A stretch of DNA of 61,156 bases from an uncultured Bacteroides sp. GTDB taxonomy: Bacteria; Bacteroidota; Bacteroidia; Bacteroidales; Bacteroidaceae. How positions within the stretch are numbered: the first letter of the stretch is position 1; the number at the start of each line of letters is the position of its first letter. The notes beneath the pieces are model-generated. The model was not told the origin of the DNA and searched no databases. It saw only the letters and a list, made by a program, of their open reading frames with translations. Where the stretch lies: the NCBI RefSeq assembly GCF_910585845.1, contig NZ_CAJUHF010000020.1:1-61156 (forward strand). Direction: 5' to 3'. The position numbers and the translations under genes are program-made. Positions 25,062 through 33,067 of this stretch are shown in pieces.

Positions 25062-27362
25062 ATGAAGAAAGGTCTCCGTCACGTTATATTTATTGCTGTA
25101 CTATTTGCATTAGCTTCCTGCTCGACTACCAAATATGTACCCGATGGTTCATACTTGTTGGATGAAGTGCGTATACATACCGATAGCAAGAACGTAAAGC
25201 CATCCGGGCTTTATATCTATGTACGGCAAAATCCAAATTCCAAGTGGTTCAGTCTGGTCAAGACGCAATTGTATGTCTATAACTGGTCAGGAAGGGATTC
25301 TACCCGCTGGATGAACCGGGCATTGCGTCGGTTGGGAGATGCGCCGGTGATCTACAGCAAGGAAGAGACGGAGCGTTCGCGTAACGAAATGACCAAAGCG
25401 GTGCAGAACATGGGATACATGGGGGCTACCGTGCAATACATTACGAAGGTAAAGAAGAAGAAGCTGAAGCTGGAGTACAAGGTGACCACAGGCGAGCCGT
25501 ATATCGTCCGCAGCCTGAAATACGACATTCAGGATGAGAAGATACGGGAGTATATACAGAAGGACTCCGCATCGACCTACCTGTCGGAGGGTATGTACTT
25601 CAATGTCAACCTGCTGGACAGCGAGCGGCAGCGTATCACCAGCAAGCTTCTTCAGAACGGATACTATAAATTCAATAAGGATTATATTTCTTATACGGCG
25701 GACACAGTGCGCGGCACTCACCAGGTAGACCTCACGCTGCATCTGGCAAACTATAGGCAACATGCTGACGAAGAGCCCCGAAACCATCCCCAGTATTCCA
25801 TCAATAAGGTGAATTTCATCGCAGATTATAATGTCTTGCAGACTTCCGCATTGAGCAGTGTGGAGGTGAACGACTCCATACACTACAAGGGAATCCCTAT
25901 TTATTACAAAGACAAGCTCTATCTGCGACCCAAAGTATTGGTGGACAATCTGCGTATCACCGAAGGCGAGCTTTACAATGAATCGAACATACAGCGCACT
26001 TACTCCAATTTCGGACGGTTGCCGGTACTGAAATATACCAATATCCGCTTCTTTGAGACACAAGTGGGAGACAGTGTCAAGCTGAATACATACGTCATGC
26101 TGACCAAGAACAAGCACCAGGCCATTTCCTTCGAGTTGGAAGGCACCAATTCATCGGGCGACCTGGGGGCTGCGGCATCCGTTTCTTTCCAAAACCGCAA
26201 TGTGTTCAAAGGCTCCGAAACCTTTTTGGTCAAGTTGCGTGGAGCTTATGAGGCAGTATCGGGGCTGGGATATGCGCACAACAACTATACGGAGCTTGGG
26301 GTGGAGAGCAGTATCAATTTCCCCCGCTTCATGTTCCCTTTCCTGTCGAATGACTTCAAGAGGAAGATACGGGCTACTACGGAGTTTGGCGTGCAATACA
26401 ATTATCAGATGCGTCCGGAGTTTACCCGCATTGTGGCTTCGGCTTCGTGGAGCTATAAGTGGGGTGTCCAGCGCCAGCGGTCGCAGCATCGCATAGACTT
26501 GCTGGACGTCAATTACCTGTACATGCCTTGGATAGAGCCGCAGTTCAGGGAGGACTTTTTGGAGAAGGAGCAAAATTATATTCTGAAGTACAACTACGAA
26601 GACCGCCTGATTGTTCGTACCGGGTACAGCTATACATACAATAGTGCGGGGCAGGCATTGATAAACAATTCGGTCATAGGTAACTCTTACAGCATACGTT
26701 TCAACTTCGAGTCGGCAGGAAACCTGCTATATGCTATCTCGAAGATGAGTCGGCTGAAGAGGAACGACAAGGATGAATACACCATTCTGAGTATTCCGTA
26801 TGCGCAATACATAAAGGGTGACTTGGATTTTGCCAAGAACATTGTGATTGATAACCGCAACTCCATCGCGTTCCACGTAGGAGGCGGCATTGCCATTCCG
26901 TATGGCAATGCGCGGGTGATTCCTTTTGAAAAGCGCTACTTCTCGGGAGGCGCGAACAGTGTGCGGGGATGGTCGGTGCGCAGCTTGGGACCCGGTTCTT
27001 TTGCAGGTGACAATAACTTCCTGAACCAGTCGGGAGATATCAAGCTGGATGCCAGTATCGAATACCGCACGCGGCTGTTCTGGAAGTTCAGGGGAGCGGT
27101 GTTTGTGGACGCGGGAAACATCTGGACGCTCCGCGAATACGAAGACCAGCCGGGGGGCAAGTTCCGTTTCAATACGTTTTATAAGCAGATAGCGGTGGCT
27201 TATGGCTTAGGATTGCGCCTTGACTTGGATTTCTTTGTGCTTCGTTTTGATGGAGGTATGAAGGCGGTCAATCCTGAAGAGGGAGCAGTTCGTCTGCCCA
27301 TTGCGCATCCTAAGTTCGGACGCGACTTTGCATTCCATTTTGCGGTGGGATATCCTTTCTGA
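25062..27362 (+). CDS. TamA/BamA-like outer-membrane assembly lipoprotein
   Basis: 766 aa, started at MKKGLRHVIF. It is an Omp85-superfamily protein with POTRA domains (about 35-370) and a C-terminal 16-strand barrel (about 400-766). The barrel contains SGGANSVRGW (the conserved VRGF/W element that caps the lumen) and ends FAFHFAVGYPF, a beta-signal. The N-terminus is a lipoprotein signal (FALASC, Cys about 21), unlike E. coli TamA. This lipidated form is seen in Bacteroidetes. No tamB partner is adjacent. The role is outer-membrane protein or lipid-related assembly, inferred from the family. Confidence 0.88.
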   Translation: MKKGLRHVIFIAVLFALASCSTTKYVPDGSYLLDEVRIHTDSKNVKPSGLYIYVRQNPNSKWFSLVKTQLYVYNWSGRDSTRWMNRALRRLGDAPVIYSKEETERSRNEMTKAVQNMGYMGATVQYITKVKKKKLKLEYKVTTGEPYIVRSLKYDIQDEKIREYIQKDSASTYLSEGMYFNVNLLDSERQRITSKLLQNGYYKFNKDYISYTADTVRGTHQVDLTLHLANYRQHADEEPRNHPQYSINKVNFIADYNVLQTSALSSVEVNDSIHYKGIPIYYKDKLYLRPKVLVDNLRITEGELYNESNIQRTYSNFGRLPVLKYTNIRFFETQVGDSVKLNTYVMLTKNKHQAISFELEGTNSSGDLGAAASVSFQNRNVFKGSETFLVKLRGAYEAVSGLGYAHNNYTELGVESSINFPRFMFPFLSNDFKRKIRATTEFGVQYNYQMRPEFTRIVASASWSYKWGVQRQRSQHRIDLLDVNYLYMPWIEPQFREDFLEKEQNYILKYNYEDRLIVRTGYSYTYNSAGQALINNSVIGNSYSIRFNFESAGNLLYAISKMSRLKRNDKDEYTILSIPYAQYIKGDLDFAKNIVIDNRNSIAFHVGGGIAIPYGNARVIPFEKRYFSGGANSVRGWSVRSLGPGSFAGDNNFLNQSGDIKLDASIEYRTRLFWKFRGAVFVDAGNIWTLREYEDQPGGKFRFNTFYKQIAVAYGLGLRLDLDFFVLRFDGGMKAVNPEEGAVRLPIAHPKFGRDFAFHFAVGYPF

Positions 27363-27370
27363 TAAGCAGA

Positions 27371-27448
27371 AAGTTGAGAGCCGGAAGAGGAAATCCTTGC
27401 CATGCGATAGTCGTCGCCGGGCGGTTCCCTTGCTTTCGGTTCTCAACT
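27371..27448. terminator. long hairpin between convergent genes
   Basis: AGTTGAGAGCCG (27372-27383) pairs with CGGTTCTCAACT (27437-27448), 12 bp with one G-U. There is no strong T run, so it is a terminator by position. Confidence 0.4.
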
Positions 27449-27464
27449 CTCGGTTGCGGCTGGC

Positions 27465-28019
27465 TTATCTTGCAGCGTAATAAGTATCGATCATGGTTGC
27501 CTGACGGGCGGCAGCTACGCCTTGGGCATCCAATGTAACGTTCATCGCTTCGCCATTAGGCAGGTACATCTGTGCCGTACCGTCGCCGTTCATTTGCAAT
27601 ATTTCCGTGCTGACACCCTCTGCAACGACATTCCAGGTATTCAGTTCCTGGTCATAGATCAGTTGCATGGCGGTGTTCTCGCCTTCTTTGGTGATGGAGT
27701 AACCGTTTTTCAGCGTTTCTACCAGATAATTTCCATTTTCACCTTTCACCTTCTTCACGTCGCCTACGTTAGCCATTGGGTTGGAGCCGCTCCAGAACTC
27801 AATAGAGTTGATAACTAACGCGTCTGCCAAATAGCAGACTTCATACACAGGAATAATATTGCATGCCAGGTATACAAGTTCGTTTACGAACTTAGTGCCA
27901 ACGCTTTGATTCCAATTAACCAGTCTGCTGTGCAATCCGAAAGAGCCGATGCATGAACTGAAAAGAAAGGCTCCACAAACCATGATCGTGGCAGCCAGTT
28001 TCAAATTACCTTTTTTCAT
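27465..28019 (-). CDS. DUF3332 lipoprotein
   Basis: 184 aa, started at MKKGNLKLAAT. Lipobox AFLFSSC at about 20. The body contains LHSRLVNWNQSVGTKFVNELVYLACNI, characteristic of DUF3332, and a hydrophobic segment (about 45-70) that could cross the membrane. The C-terminus is beta-rich. The role is unknown. An upstream in-frame extension of 20 codons has no support. Confidence 0.8.
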   Translation of the reverse strand: MKKGNLKLAATIMVCGAFLFSSCIGSFGLHSRLVNWNQSVGTKFVNELVYLACNIIPVYEVCYLADALVINSIEFWSGSNPMANVGDVKKVKGENGNYLVETLKNGYSITKEGENTAMQLIYDQELNTWNVVAEGVSTEILQMNGDGTAQMYLPNGEAMNVTLDAQGVAAARQATMIDTYYAAR

Positions 28020-28076
28020 AAAATAACCGTCTTTATAAGTTTCTACTAAGTTTATTGAAGTTTTGCCTTCTGAAGA

Positions 28077-28084
28077 CAAATATA
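28077..28084 (-). promoter_or_regulatory. -7 box for the DUF3332 gene
   Basis: CAAATATA on the plus strand reads TATATTTG on the minus strand, 58 bp before the start codon. No clear -33. Confidence 0.4.
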
Positions 28085-28135
28085 AGATGTTTTTGCGAAA
28101 GATTTATCTAAGAAACCGTTTTAATTTTCTTTTTT

Positions 28136-28283
28136 AAAGGTTTCCTCAGCACCTTCTGAGTCTATTTTCGGTCTTTTTACCCGCTTCCCTTTGTCACATA
28201 GTCCGCTATGTTCCTTCTTGAAAACAGATAAAAATCCGCAAAAATAACTCTCAGAAGGAAGCTGAAAGAAAATCAAAACCTTT
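28136..28283. repeat. 148-bp nested palindromic element (MITE-like or structured RNA)
   Basis: Four complementary segments nest inside one another. AAAGGTTT (28136-28143) pairs with AAACCTTT (28276-28283). CAGC and CCTTCTGAG (28147-28160) pair with CTCAGAAGG and GCTG (28250-28264). A CGG..TTTTTA stretch faces TAAAAA..CCG. ACATAG (28196-28201) pairs with CTATGT (28206-28211) around a TCCG tetraloop. No reading frame fills it. It could be a MITE or REP-like mobile remnant, or an ncRNA. Confidence 0.65.
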
Positions 28284-28359
28284 CATTCATTCCATTTTCC
28301 GGTTCATGTTAAAAAGGAGTAATTGTTAATGAAATACATCTGTTCATCCTTATCGTAGA

Positions 28360-28554
28360 ATGAAAAGTAGAGTTTCTGAATCTTCCACTACCAATTCTAA
28401 CCAGGCAATGGAGTTGCCGGACAACCTTGTTCCGGCTGTCTATCTGAACGGCCATAACAAACCGCACCCACTGGATGATATCGGAATGAGGGAGGAAGAC
28501 TTTAAAATGGTGCGAAAGAAGGGCATTTATCATTCTGACATTTTGCATTTCTAA
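28360..28554 (+). CDS. possible small protein, 64 aa
   Basis: The codons look usable (GAG TTG CCG GAC AAC CTT), but there is no ribosome-binding site, no promoter box and no recognisable family. It lies in a 1-kb stretch otherwise without genes. It may be a small gene or a gene remnant. Confidence 0.25.
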   Translation: MKSRVSESSTTNSNQAMELPDNLVPAVYLNGHNKPHPLDDIGMREEDFKMVRKKGIYHSDILHF

Positions 28555-28711
28555 TCGGGCGAGAATCGTTTCTTTCGACCGGGATATCAGTTCGTTTGGA
28601 AATACGCGAAAGAAAATCTGTAATCGTCAGAATAATAGATGGATATCGAAATACTTACAAGTATTCTAGAAAAAATAAGGGGTTAAAAGGGATAATCGAC
28701 AGGTAAAAGAC

Positions 28712-28843
28712 ACCTAAAGTTAAGGTTTACGCTGGCAGAGGTGACCTTTGTGGCCATAACTAATAACCTTATTACCCATAACAAGTAATGTTATGCTCCG
28801 TAACACATAATCTTATCCGCTGTAACAAGTAACCTAATCTCCT
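28712..28843. repeat. 22-bp-period array of 17-bp palindromes (family RTAACNNNTAAYNTTAT)
   Basis: Four clear modules start at 28756, 28778, 28800 and 28822, exactly 22 bp apart. Each is 17 bp (for example ATAACAAGTAATGTTAT) plus a 5-bp GC-rich spacer (TACCC, GCTCC, CCGCT, CTCCT). Two degenerate modules precede in the same phase (28712 ACCTAAAGTTAAGGTTT, 28734). The core sequence differs from the GTCYCRYGRGAC arrays but the period is the same. Confidence 0.8.
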
Positions 28844-29116
28844 CAGAATAGGAACTTTTTCTGCCACAATAGCCTTTAGGAGGGGAAATATATGTCGAAA
28901 TGTCAGTGAATCACTCTATCCTGATACCAGAAAATATGCTGGAATAGCACTTTTAATATTGATATGTGTTATGCAATATGCTGTAATCGTATTATTGTGA
29001 TATAAAATAGCACATTCAGCTATCTTTTTGTTGATTCTCTTCTCCGCCGGAGCGGGTATGAACCTATATAAACAACAAAAGGAATCGTCATCGTTTGATG
29101 ACCATTCCTTTCGTTG
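28844..29116. other. rest of the gene-poor stretch
   Basis: From the end of the array to the tRNA-Lys I see no gene, strong hairpin or promoter. The stretch is AT-rich. Confidence 0.5.
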
Positions 29117-29189
29117 TACACCCTCAGGGATTCGAACCCTGGACCCACTGATTAAGAGTCAGTTGCTCTACCAACTGAGCTAAGAGTGC
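29117..29189 (-). tRNA. tRNA-Lys (anticodon CTT)
   Basis: 73-nt cloverleaf: acceptor GCACTCT/AGGGTGT, D-arm GCTC, anticodon loop CTCTTAA, T-arm GTTCGAATC, discriminator A. CCA is not encoded. Confidence 0.93.
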
Positions 29190-29212
29190 ATTACCTTTCC
29201 TAATTGCGGGTG

Positions 29213-29244
29213 CAAAGGTAGTATTTTCCCTTTATACATCCAAA
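29213..29244 (-). promoter_or_regulatory. promoter of tRNA-Lys
   Basis: On the minus strand: -33 TTTG (complement of CAAA 29241-29244), 20-bp spacer, -7 TACCTTTG (29220-29213). Confidence 0.7.
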
Positions 29245-29281
29245 TAATCCCATCCTTTTTTCTTGATGAAAGCGGCTTTTT

Positions 29282-30085
29282 CTAATCGAACTCATACAGT
29301 TCAGAGGGAGTGTTACGCTTTAATGCGCAGAGCTGCACGTCTTTACCTACCAATACACCCTTGTCCTTCAGTTTCCATTCCACCGTCTTATAAGCCAGCT
29401 CCGGATGGTTGTTGTCCTTGCTCAGGTGGCAAAGCCAGATATATTTCAGCTCCTCTGTGATGTTTTCGGCCAGAAATTCGGCGGTCGCCATGTTGCTCAG
29501 ATGCCCCGTGCGGCTGGTGATGCGCTCTTTCAGATATTGGGGATAAGTACCCATGCGTAGCATTTCATCGTCATAATTGGCTTCCAGTATCAGGTAATTT
29601 GCCTTGCGGATGAACTGTGCTGCAGTAGGAGTAATCTCGCCAAGGTCGGTGAGGAATGAGAATACCTTACCGTCAATCTCAATGCAATAGCCTACATTGT
29701 CCGTGCCATCGTGCGGAACTTCAAAAGATTCGATACGAAAATCCTCCAGTTGCATCGGTTGCCTTTTCTCCAGATAGCGGACAGAGGTGTACAGTTTTTC
29801 TGTCATGCAATAGCTCTTGTTGATGCCCTCGTGGATGCGTGCTGTGGTATAAACGGGGATATGGAGCTTTTCGCCCAATCCGCCCACGGCTTTGATGTGG
29901 TCTGCGTGGTCGTGGGTGATGAAGACTGCACGAATCATCTCCATTCCGATTCCCACTTCTTTCAGTGATTTCTTGATGGTACGCACGGCAATGCCTGCAT
30001 CAATCAGTATTCCGTATGTTTCAGTGCCAATATAATAACAGTTGCCGCTGCTTCCGCTTGCGAGGCTTATAAAGTTTACTTTCAT
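29282..30085 (-). CDS. MBL-fold metallo-hydrolase, YycJ-like
   Basis: 267 aa, started at MKVNFISLASG. The metallo-beta-lactamase fold has zinc motif THDHADH (about residues 56-62) and SGSSGNCYYIG at the N-terminus, as in YycJ/WalJ-type hydrolases. Later ligands lie in EVPHDGTDNVGY, FLTDLGE and LCHLSKDNN. Substrate of the family is likely a nucleic acid or cyclic nucleotide; it is not determined here. An upstream in-frame extension of 59 codons was rejected as non-conserved DNA. A -7 TATATTTG box lies at 30144-30137. Confidence 0.85.
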   Translation of the reverse strand: MKVNFISLASGSSGNCYYIGTETYGILIDAGIAVRTIKKSLKEVGIGMEMIRAVFITHDHADHIKAVGGLGEKLHIPVYTTARIHEGINKSYCMTEKLYTSVRYLEKRQPMQLEDFRIESFEVPHDGTDNVGYCIEIDGKVFSFLTDLGEITPTAAQFIRKANYLILEANYDDEMLRMGTYPQYLKERITSRTGHLSNMATAEFLAENITEELKYIWLCHLSKDNNHPELAYKTVEWKLKDKGVLVGKDVQLCALKRNTPSELYEFD

Positions 30086-30232
30086 CTGTTTCTCCTTTTT
30101 TTGAAAAAAACGCCACTTTTTATGGCAAAGTGACGGCAAATATAAGGAAAAAAAGAGAGATTCTGCTTGTGGTTCTGTTCTTTTTGTCGAAGAAAACTTG
30201 GAACCTTTTTCAGCGCCACGTCGGATCAGGGC

Positions 30233-30280
30233 ATAAAAACAGTAGGAGTTACCGGGGTTCAACTTCCGATAACTCCTACC
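30233..30280 (-). terminator. terminator of uxaC
   Basis: Minus-strand stem GTAGGAGTTA/TAACTCCTAC with an inner CGG/CCG pair and loop, followed by TGTTTTTAT. Confidence 0.75.
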
Positions 30281-30324
30281 TAAAAAGCCTTCAATACAAT
30301 GCCGGACAAAGCCCGGACCAATTC

Positions 30325-31731
30325 TTAGAATTGGAAAAAATTCTTGGCATTGTAGTAGCTGATATCTTCAATCATCTGATTTACACGCTCCATTTCCGAA
30401 GCCGGAATCTCGCCATTCTCTACGTCGCGGCCAACGAGGTTACACAACGTACGGCGGAAATACTCATGACGCGGGTAGGAGAGGAACGACCGTGAATCCG
30501 TCAACATACCTACAAAACGGCTCAGCAAGCCGAGTACGGAGAGGGCATTCATCTGCTTTTCCATACCATCTTTCTGATCGAGGAACCACCAGCCCGATCC
30601 GAACTGTATCTTACCGGCAACCGTGCCATCCTGGAAGTTACCCAGCATGGTGGCAATAACTTCGTTTGCACACGGATTGAGGTTATAAAGGATGGTCTTC
30701 GTCAGTTTTCCGGCAGAGTTCAGACGGTCGAGGAACTTCGCCATAGCCTTGGCAGTGGTGAACTCACCGATTGAGTCGAAGCCGGTGTCAGGACCCAGCA
30801 ACTTGAACATCTTGCTGTTGTTGTTGCGGATAGCCCCGTAGTGGAATTGCTGTGTCCAGCCTTTTTCCCAGTCCATTTCACCAAATACGATCAGCATAGC
30901 CGACTTGAACTTCAGGATCTCTTCTTTTGTCAGTTCCGTTCCGCCATATACCTTATTGAATATAGCTTTGATTTCGGCATCCGTATAGTCTTCTGCATAG
31001 AACTCTTCGATACCGTGGTCAGACAGCTTACAGCCTTGTTCGGCAAAGAAGTCATGACGCTTGCGCAGGGCAGCCACCATGTCGTCGAAGCAGGAGATTG
31101 TCACGCCGCTCACTTCCGCCAGTTTCTCTACGTAAGCACGGAAATCCGCCGGAACTTCCACTGCCATTGCCTTGTCAGGACGCCATGTAGGCAGCATCTT
31201 CACCTCGAAACCACTTTCGCGGGTCTGGATGTGGTACTCCAATGAATCAATGGGGTCGTCCGTCGTACAAACCGTTTCTACATGATAACGACGCATCATG
31301 CCGCGTGCCGAATATTCCGGTTTGGCAAGCTTCTCGTTACATTCGTCGTAAATCTCACGTGCAGTCTTCGGGCTAAGTATCTTTTCGATGCCGAAAGCAG
31401 TCTTCAGTTCGAGGTGTGTCCAGTGGTATAGCGGATTGCGGAAAGTATAAGGCACGGTTTCCGCCCATTTCTCAAACTTCTCCCAATCGGTTGTGTCCAT
31501 ACCGGTGCAGAAACGTTCGTCCACGCCATTAGTACGCATAGCACGCCATTTGTAGTGGTCGCCGCCCAACCAGATTTCGGTCAGTGATTTAAACTGATAG
31601 TCATCTGCTACCATTTTGGGGATCAGGTGACAGTGATAGTCGATAATCGGCATCTTAGCCGCGTGTTCGTGATACAACTTCTGTGCGGTTTCTGTCTGCA
31701 ACAGGAAGTTTTCATCCATAAATTTTTTCAT
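30325..31731 (-). CDS. uxaC: uronate isomerase
   Basis: Interconverts D-glucuronate with fructuronate and D-galacturonate with tagaturonate, the first step of hexuronate use. 468 aa, full length. Amidohydrolase-superfamily metal ligands in IIDYHCHL (about 25-32); SYPRHEYFRR near the C-terminus is the other signature. The start is at MKKFMDENFLLQ; 13 upstream codons in frame are leader. It is divergent from the LacI-type regulator and faces uxaB's operon across a shared promoter region, a pectin/glucuronate unit. Confidence 0.95.
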   Translation of the reverse strand: MKKFMDENFLLQTETAQKLYHEHAAKMPIIDYHCHLIPKMVADDYQFKSLTEIWLGGDHYKWRAMRTNGVDERFCTGMDTTDWEKFEKWAETVPYTFRNPLYHWTHLELKTAFGIEKILSPKTAREIYDECNEKLAKPEYSARGMMRRYHVETVCTTDDPIDSLEYHIQTRESGFEVKMLPTWRPDKAMAVEVPADFRAYVEKLAEVSGVTISCFDDMVAALRKRHDFFAEQGCKLSDHGIEEFYAEDYTDAEIKAIFNKVYGGTELTKEEILKFKSAMLIVFGEMDWEKGWTQQFHYGAIRNNNSKMFKLLGPDTGFDSIGEFTTAKAMAKFLDRLNSAGKLTKTILYNLNPCANEVIATMLGNFQDGTVAGKIQFGSGWWFLDQKDGMEKQMNALSVLGLLSRFVGMLTDSRSFLSYPRHEYFRRTLCNLVGRDVENGEIPASEMERVNQMIEDISYYNAKNFFQF

Positions 31732-31849
31732 TCTACTGTGTTTTAAGTATATAAAAATATTACTTTTCAATGATTATACCTATATAGTATTGATAGTAAA
31801 GCTAATAGGTTTAATATTGGTTTTTAGTTTTATTAACCGTTATCGAACA

Positions 31850-31880
31850 CAAAAGTAGAAAATTTACTTGGAGAAACAAA
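31850..31880 (-). promoter_or_regulatory. promoter of uxaC
   Basis: On the minus strand: -33 TTTG (complement of CAAA 31877-31880), 19-bp spacer, -7 TACTTTTG (31857-31850). Its -33 side overlaps the divergent lacI promoter (31868-31896). Confidence 0.7.
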
Positions 31881-31896
31881 ATTATTCGTATCTTTG
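31868..31896 (+). promoter_or_regulatory. promoter of the LacI-type regulator and uxaB
   Basis: -33 TTG (31868-31870), 18-bp spacer, -7 TATCTTTG (31889-31896). The leader is about 65 nt. Confidence 0.7.
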
Positions 31897-31968
31897 CGGC
31901 AAATATTTATAATATTTAAGTTTTAAACGTGAGACCTTTATCGCCTTCGGGCGAAGCACAAGAGAATT

Positions 31969-33030
31969 ATGGAAAACAAGAACTACACTATTAAAGACAT
32001 CGCCCGCATGGCGGGAGTTTCTGCCGGGACAGTAGACCGCGTGTTGCACAACCGCGGAGATGTTTCCGCAGCAAGTCGCGAGAAGGTCCGGAAAGTCTTG
32101 GATGAAATAGATTACCATCCCAATATGTTCGCCATCGGACTGGCGGCAAAGAAGCGTTACCGCATGCTGTGTATTATACCTTATTATATAGAGCATGACT
32201 ACTGGCATGCCGTAGCAGCGGGCATCAACCGTGCGGCACAAGAGTTGCGCCCGTTCAATGTCAGCGTTGAATATCTGTATTATCACCATGCCGACAGACC
32301 TTCCTACGAGGCTGTTTGTGCAAGGGTCAGGTGCGAAGCTGCGGACGCTGTGCTGATAGCACCCAACTTCCGTGAAGAGACGCTTGCCCTTACCTCTAGC
32401 CTGGAAGAGAAGAACGTGCCATATGCCTTTATCGATTTCAATATCGAAGACACTCATGCGATCTGCTATATCGGACAGGATTCACGGATGAGCGGATACA
32501 TCGCCGCCAAAATCCTGATGCGGAAGTATGAAGAAGGGCAGGAGTTGATCCTGTTTCTGAACAATAAGAAAGACAGTCCGGCAGAGATACAGATGCAACG
32601 CCGTCTGGACGGCTTTATGAGTTATATTTCCCAGGAAAACAGTAATTTGGCTGTACACGATGTCATCTTGACCAAAGAAGATGATGTAGCCAACTGTCGC
32701 ACGTTAGAATCGTTCTTTGCAGCACACCCGAAAGCCGCCTTGGGAGTTGTCTTCAATTCGCGTGTATATCAGGTGGCGGACTACCTGCATGAGACGGGGC
32801 ATAAGCTGGCAGGATTGGTGGGCTACGACCTTCTGCCAAAGAACGTCGGTTATCTGAAATCGGGCGAAGTAGACCATCTGATCGGGCAACGTCCCGGATT
32901 GCAAGGCTATTGCGGAATCAAGGCACTATGCGACCACGTTGTCTTCAAGCGTCCGGTGACCGCAGTGAAGTATATGCCCATTGATGTGCTGATGAAAGAA
33001 AACATCAACTTCTACTTTGAATTTGAATAA
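31969..33030 (+). CDS. LacI-family transcriptional regulator of hexuronate genes
   Basis: 353 aa. The N-terminal helix-turn-helix is YTIKDIARMAGVSAGTVDRVLHNRGDV (about 4-30) with hinge helix DEIDYHPNMFA; a periplasmic-binding-protein-like ligand domain fills the rest. It is placed between uxaC and uxaB, so hexuronate or a catabolite is the probable effector; that is inference from position. No operator was identified with certainty. uxaB starts 37 bp after its stop. Confidence 0.9.
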   Translation: MENKNYTIKDIARMAGVSAGTVDRVLHNRGDVSAASREKVRKVLDEIDYHPNMFAIGLAAKKRYRMLCIIPYYIEHDYWHAVAAGINRAAQELRPFNVSVEYLYYHHADRPSYEAVCARVRCEAADAVLIAPNFREETLALTSSLEEKNVPYAFIDFNIEDTHAICYIGQDSRMSGYIAAKILMRKYEEGQELILFLNNKKDSPAEIQMQRRLDGFMSYISQENSNLAVHDVILTKEDDVANCRTLESFFAAHPKAALGVVFNSRVYQVADYLHETGHKLAGLVGYDLLPKNVGYLKSGEVDHLIGQRPGLQGYCGIKALCDHVVFKRPVTAVKYMPIDVLMKENINFYFEFE

Positions 33031-33067
33031 ACTAAATAGTATCAATCATTTAAAATGTATTATTGAA

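Noticed and set aside
28309..28548. Minus-strand 79-codon frame in the gene-poor stretch
   Set aside because: Opposite a slightly better plus-strand candidate, no promoter or family resemblance.
28712..28843. CRISPR array
   Set aside because: Spacers are 5 bp and repeats diverge; no leader or cas genes.
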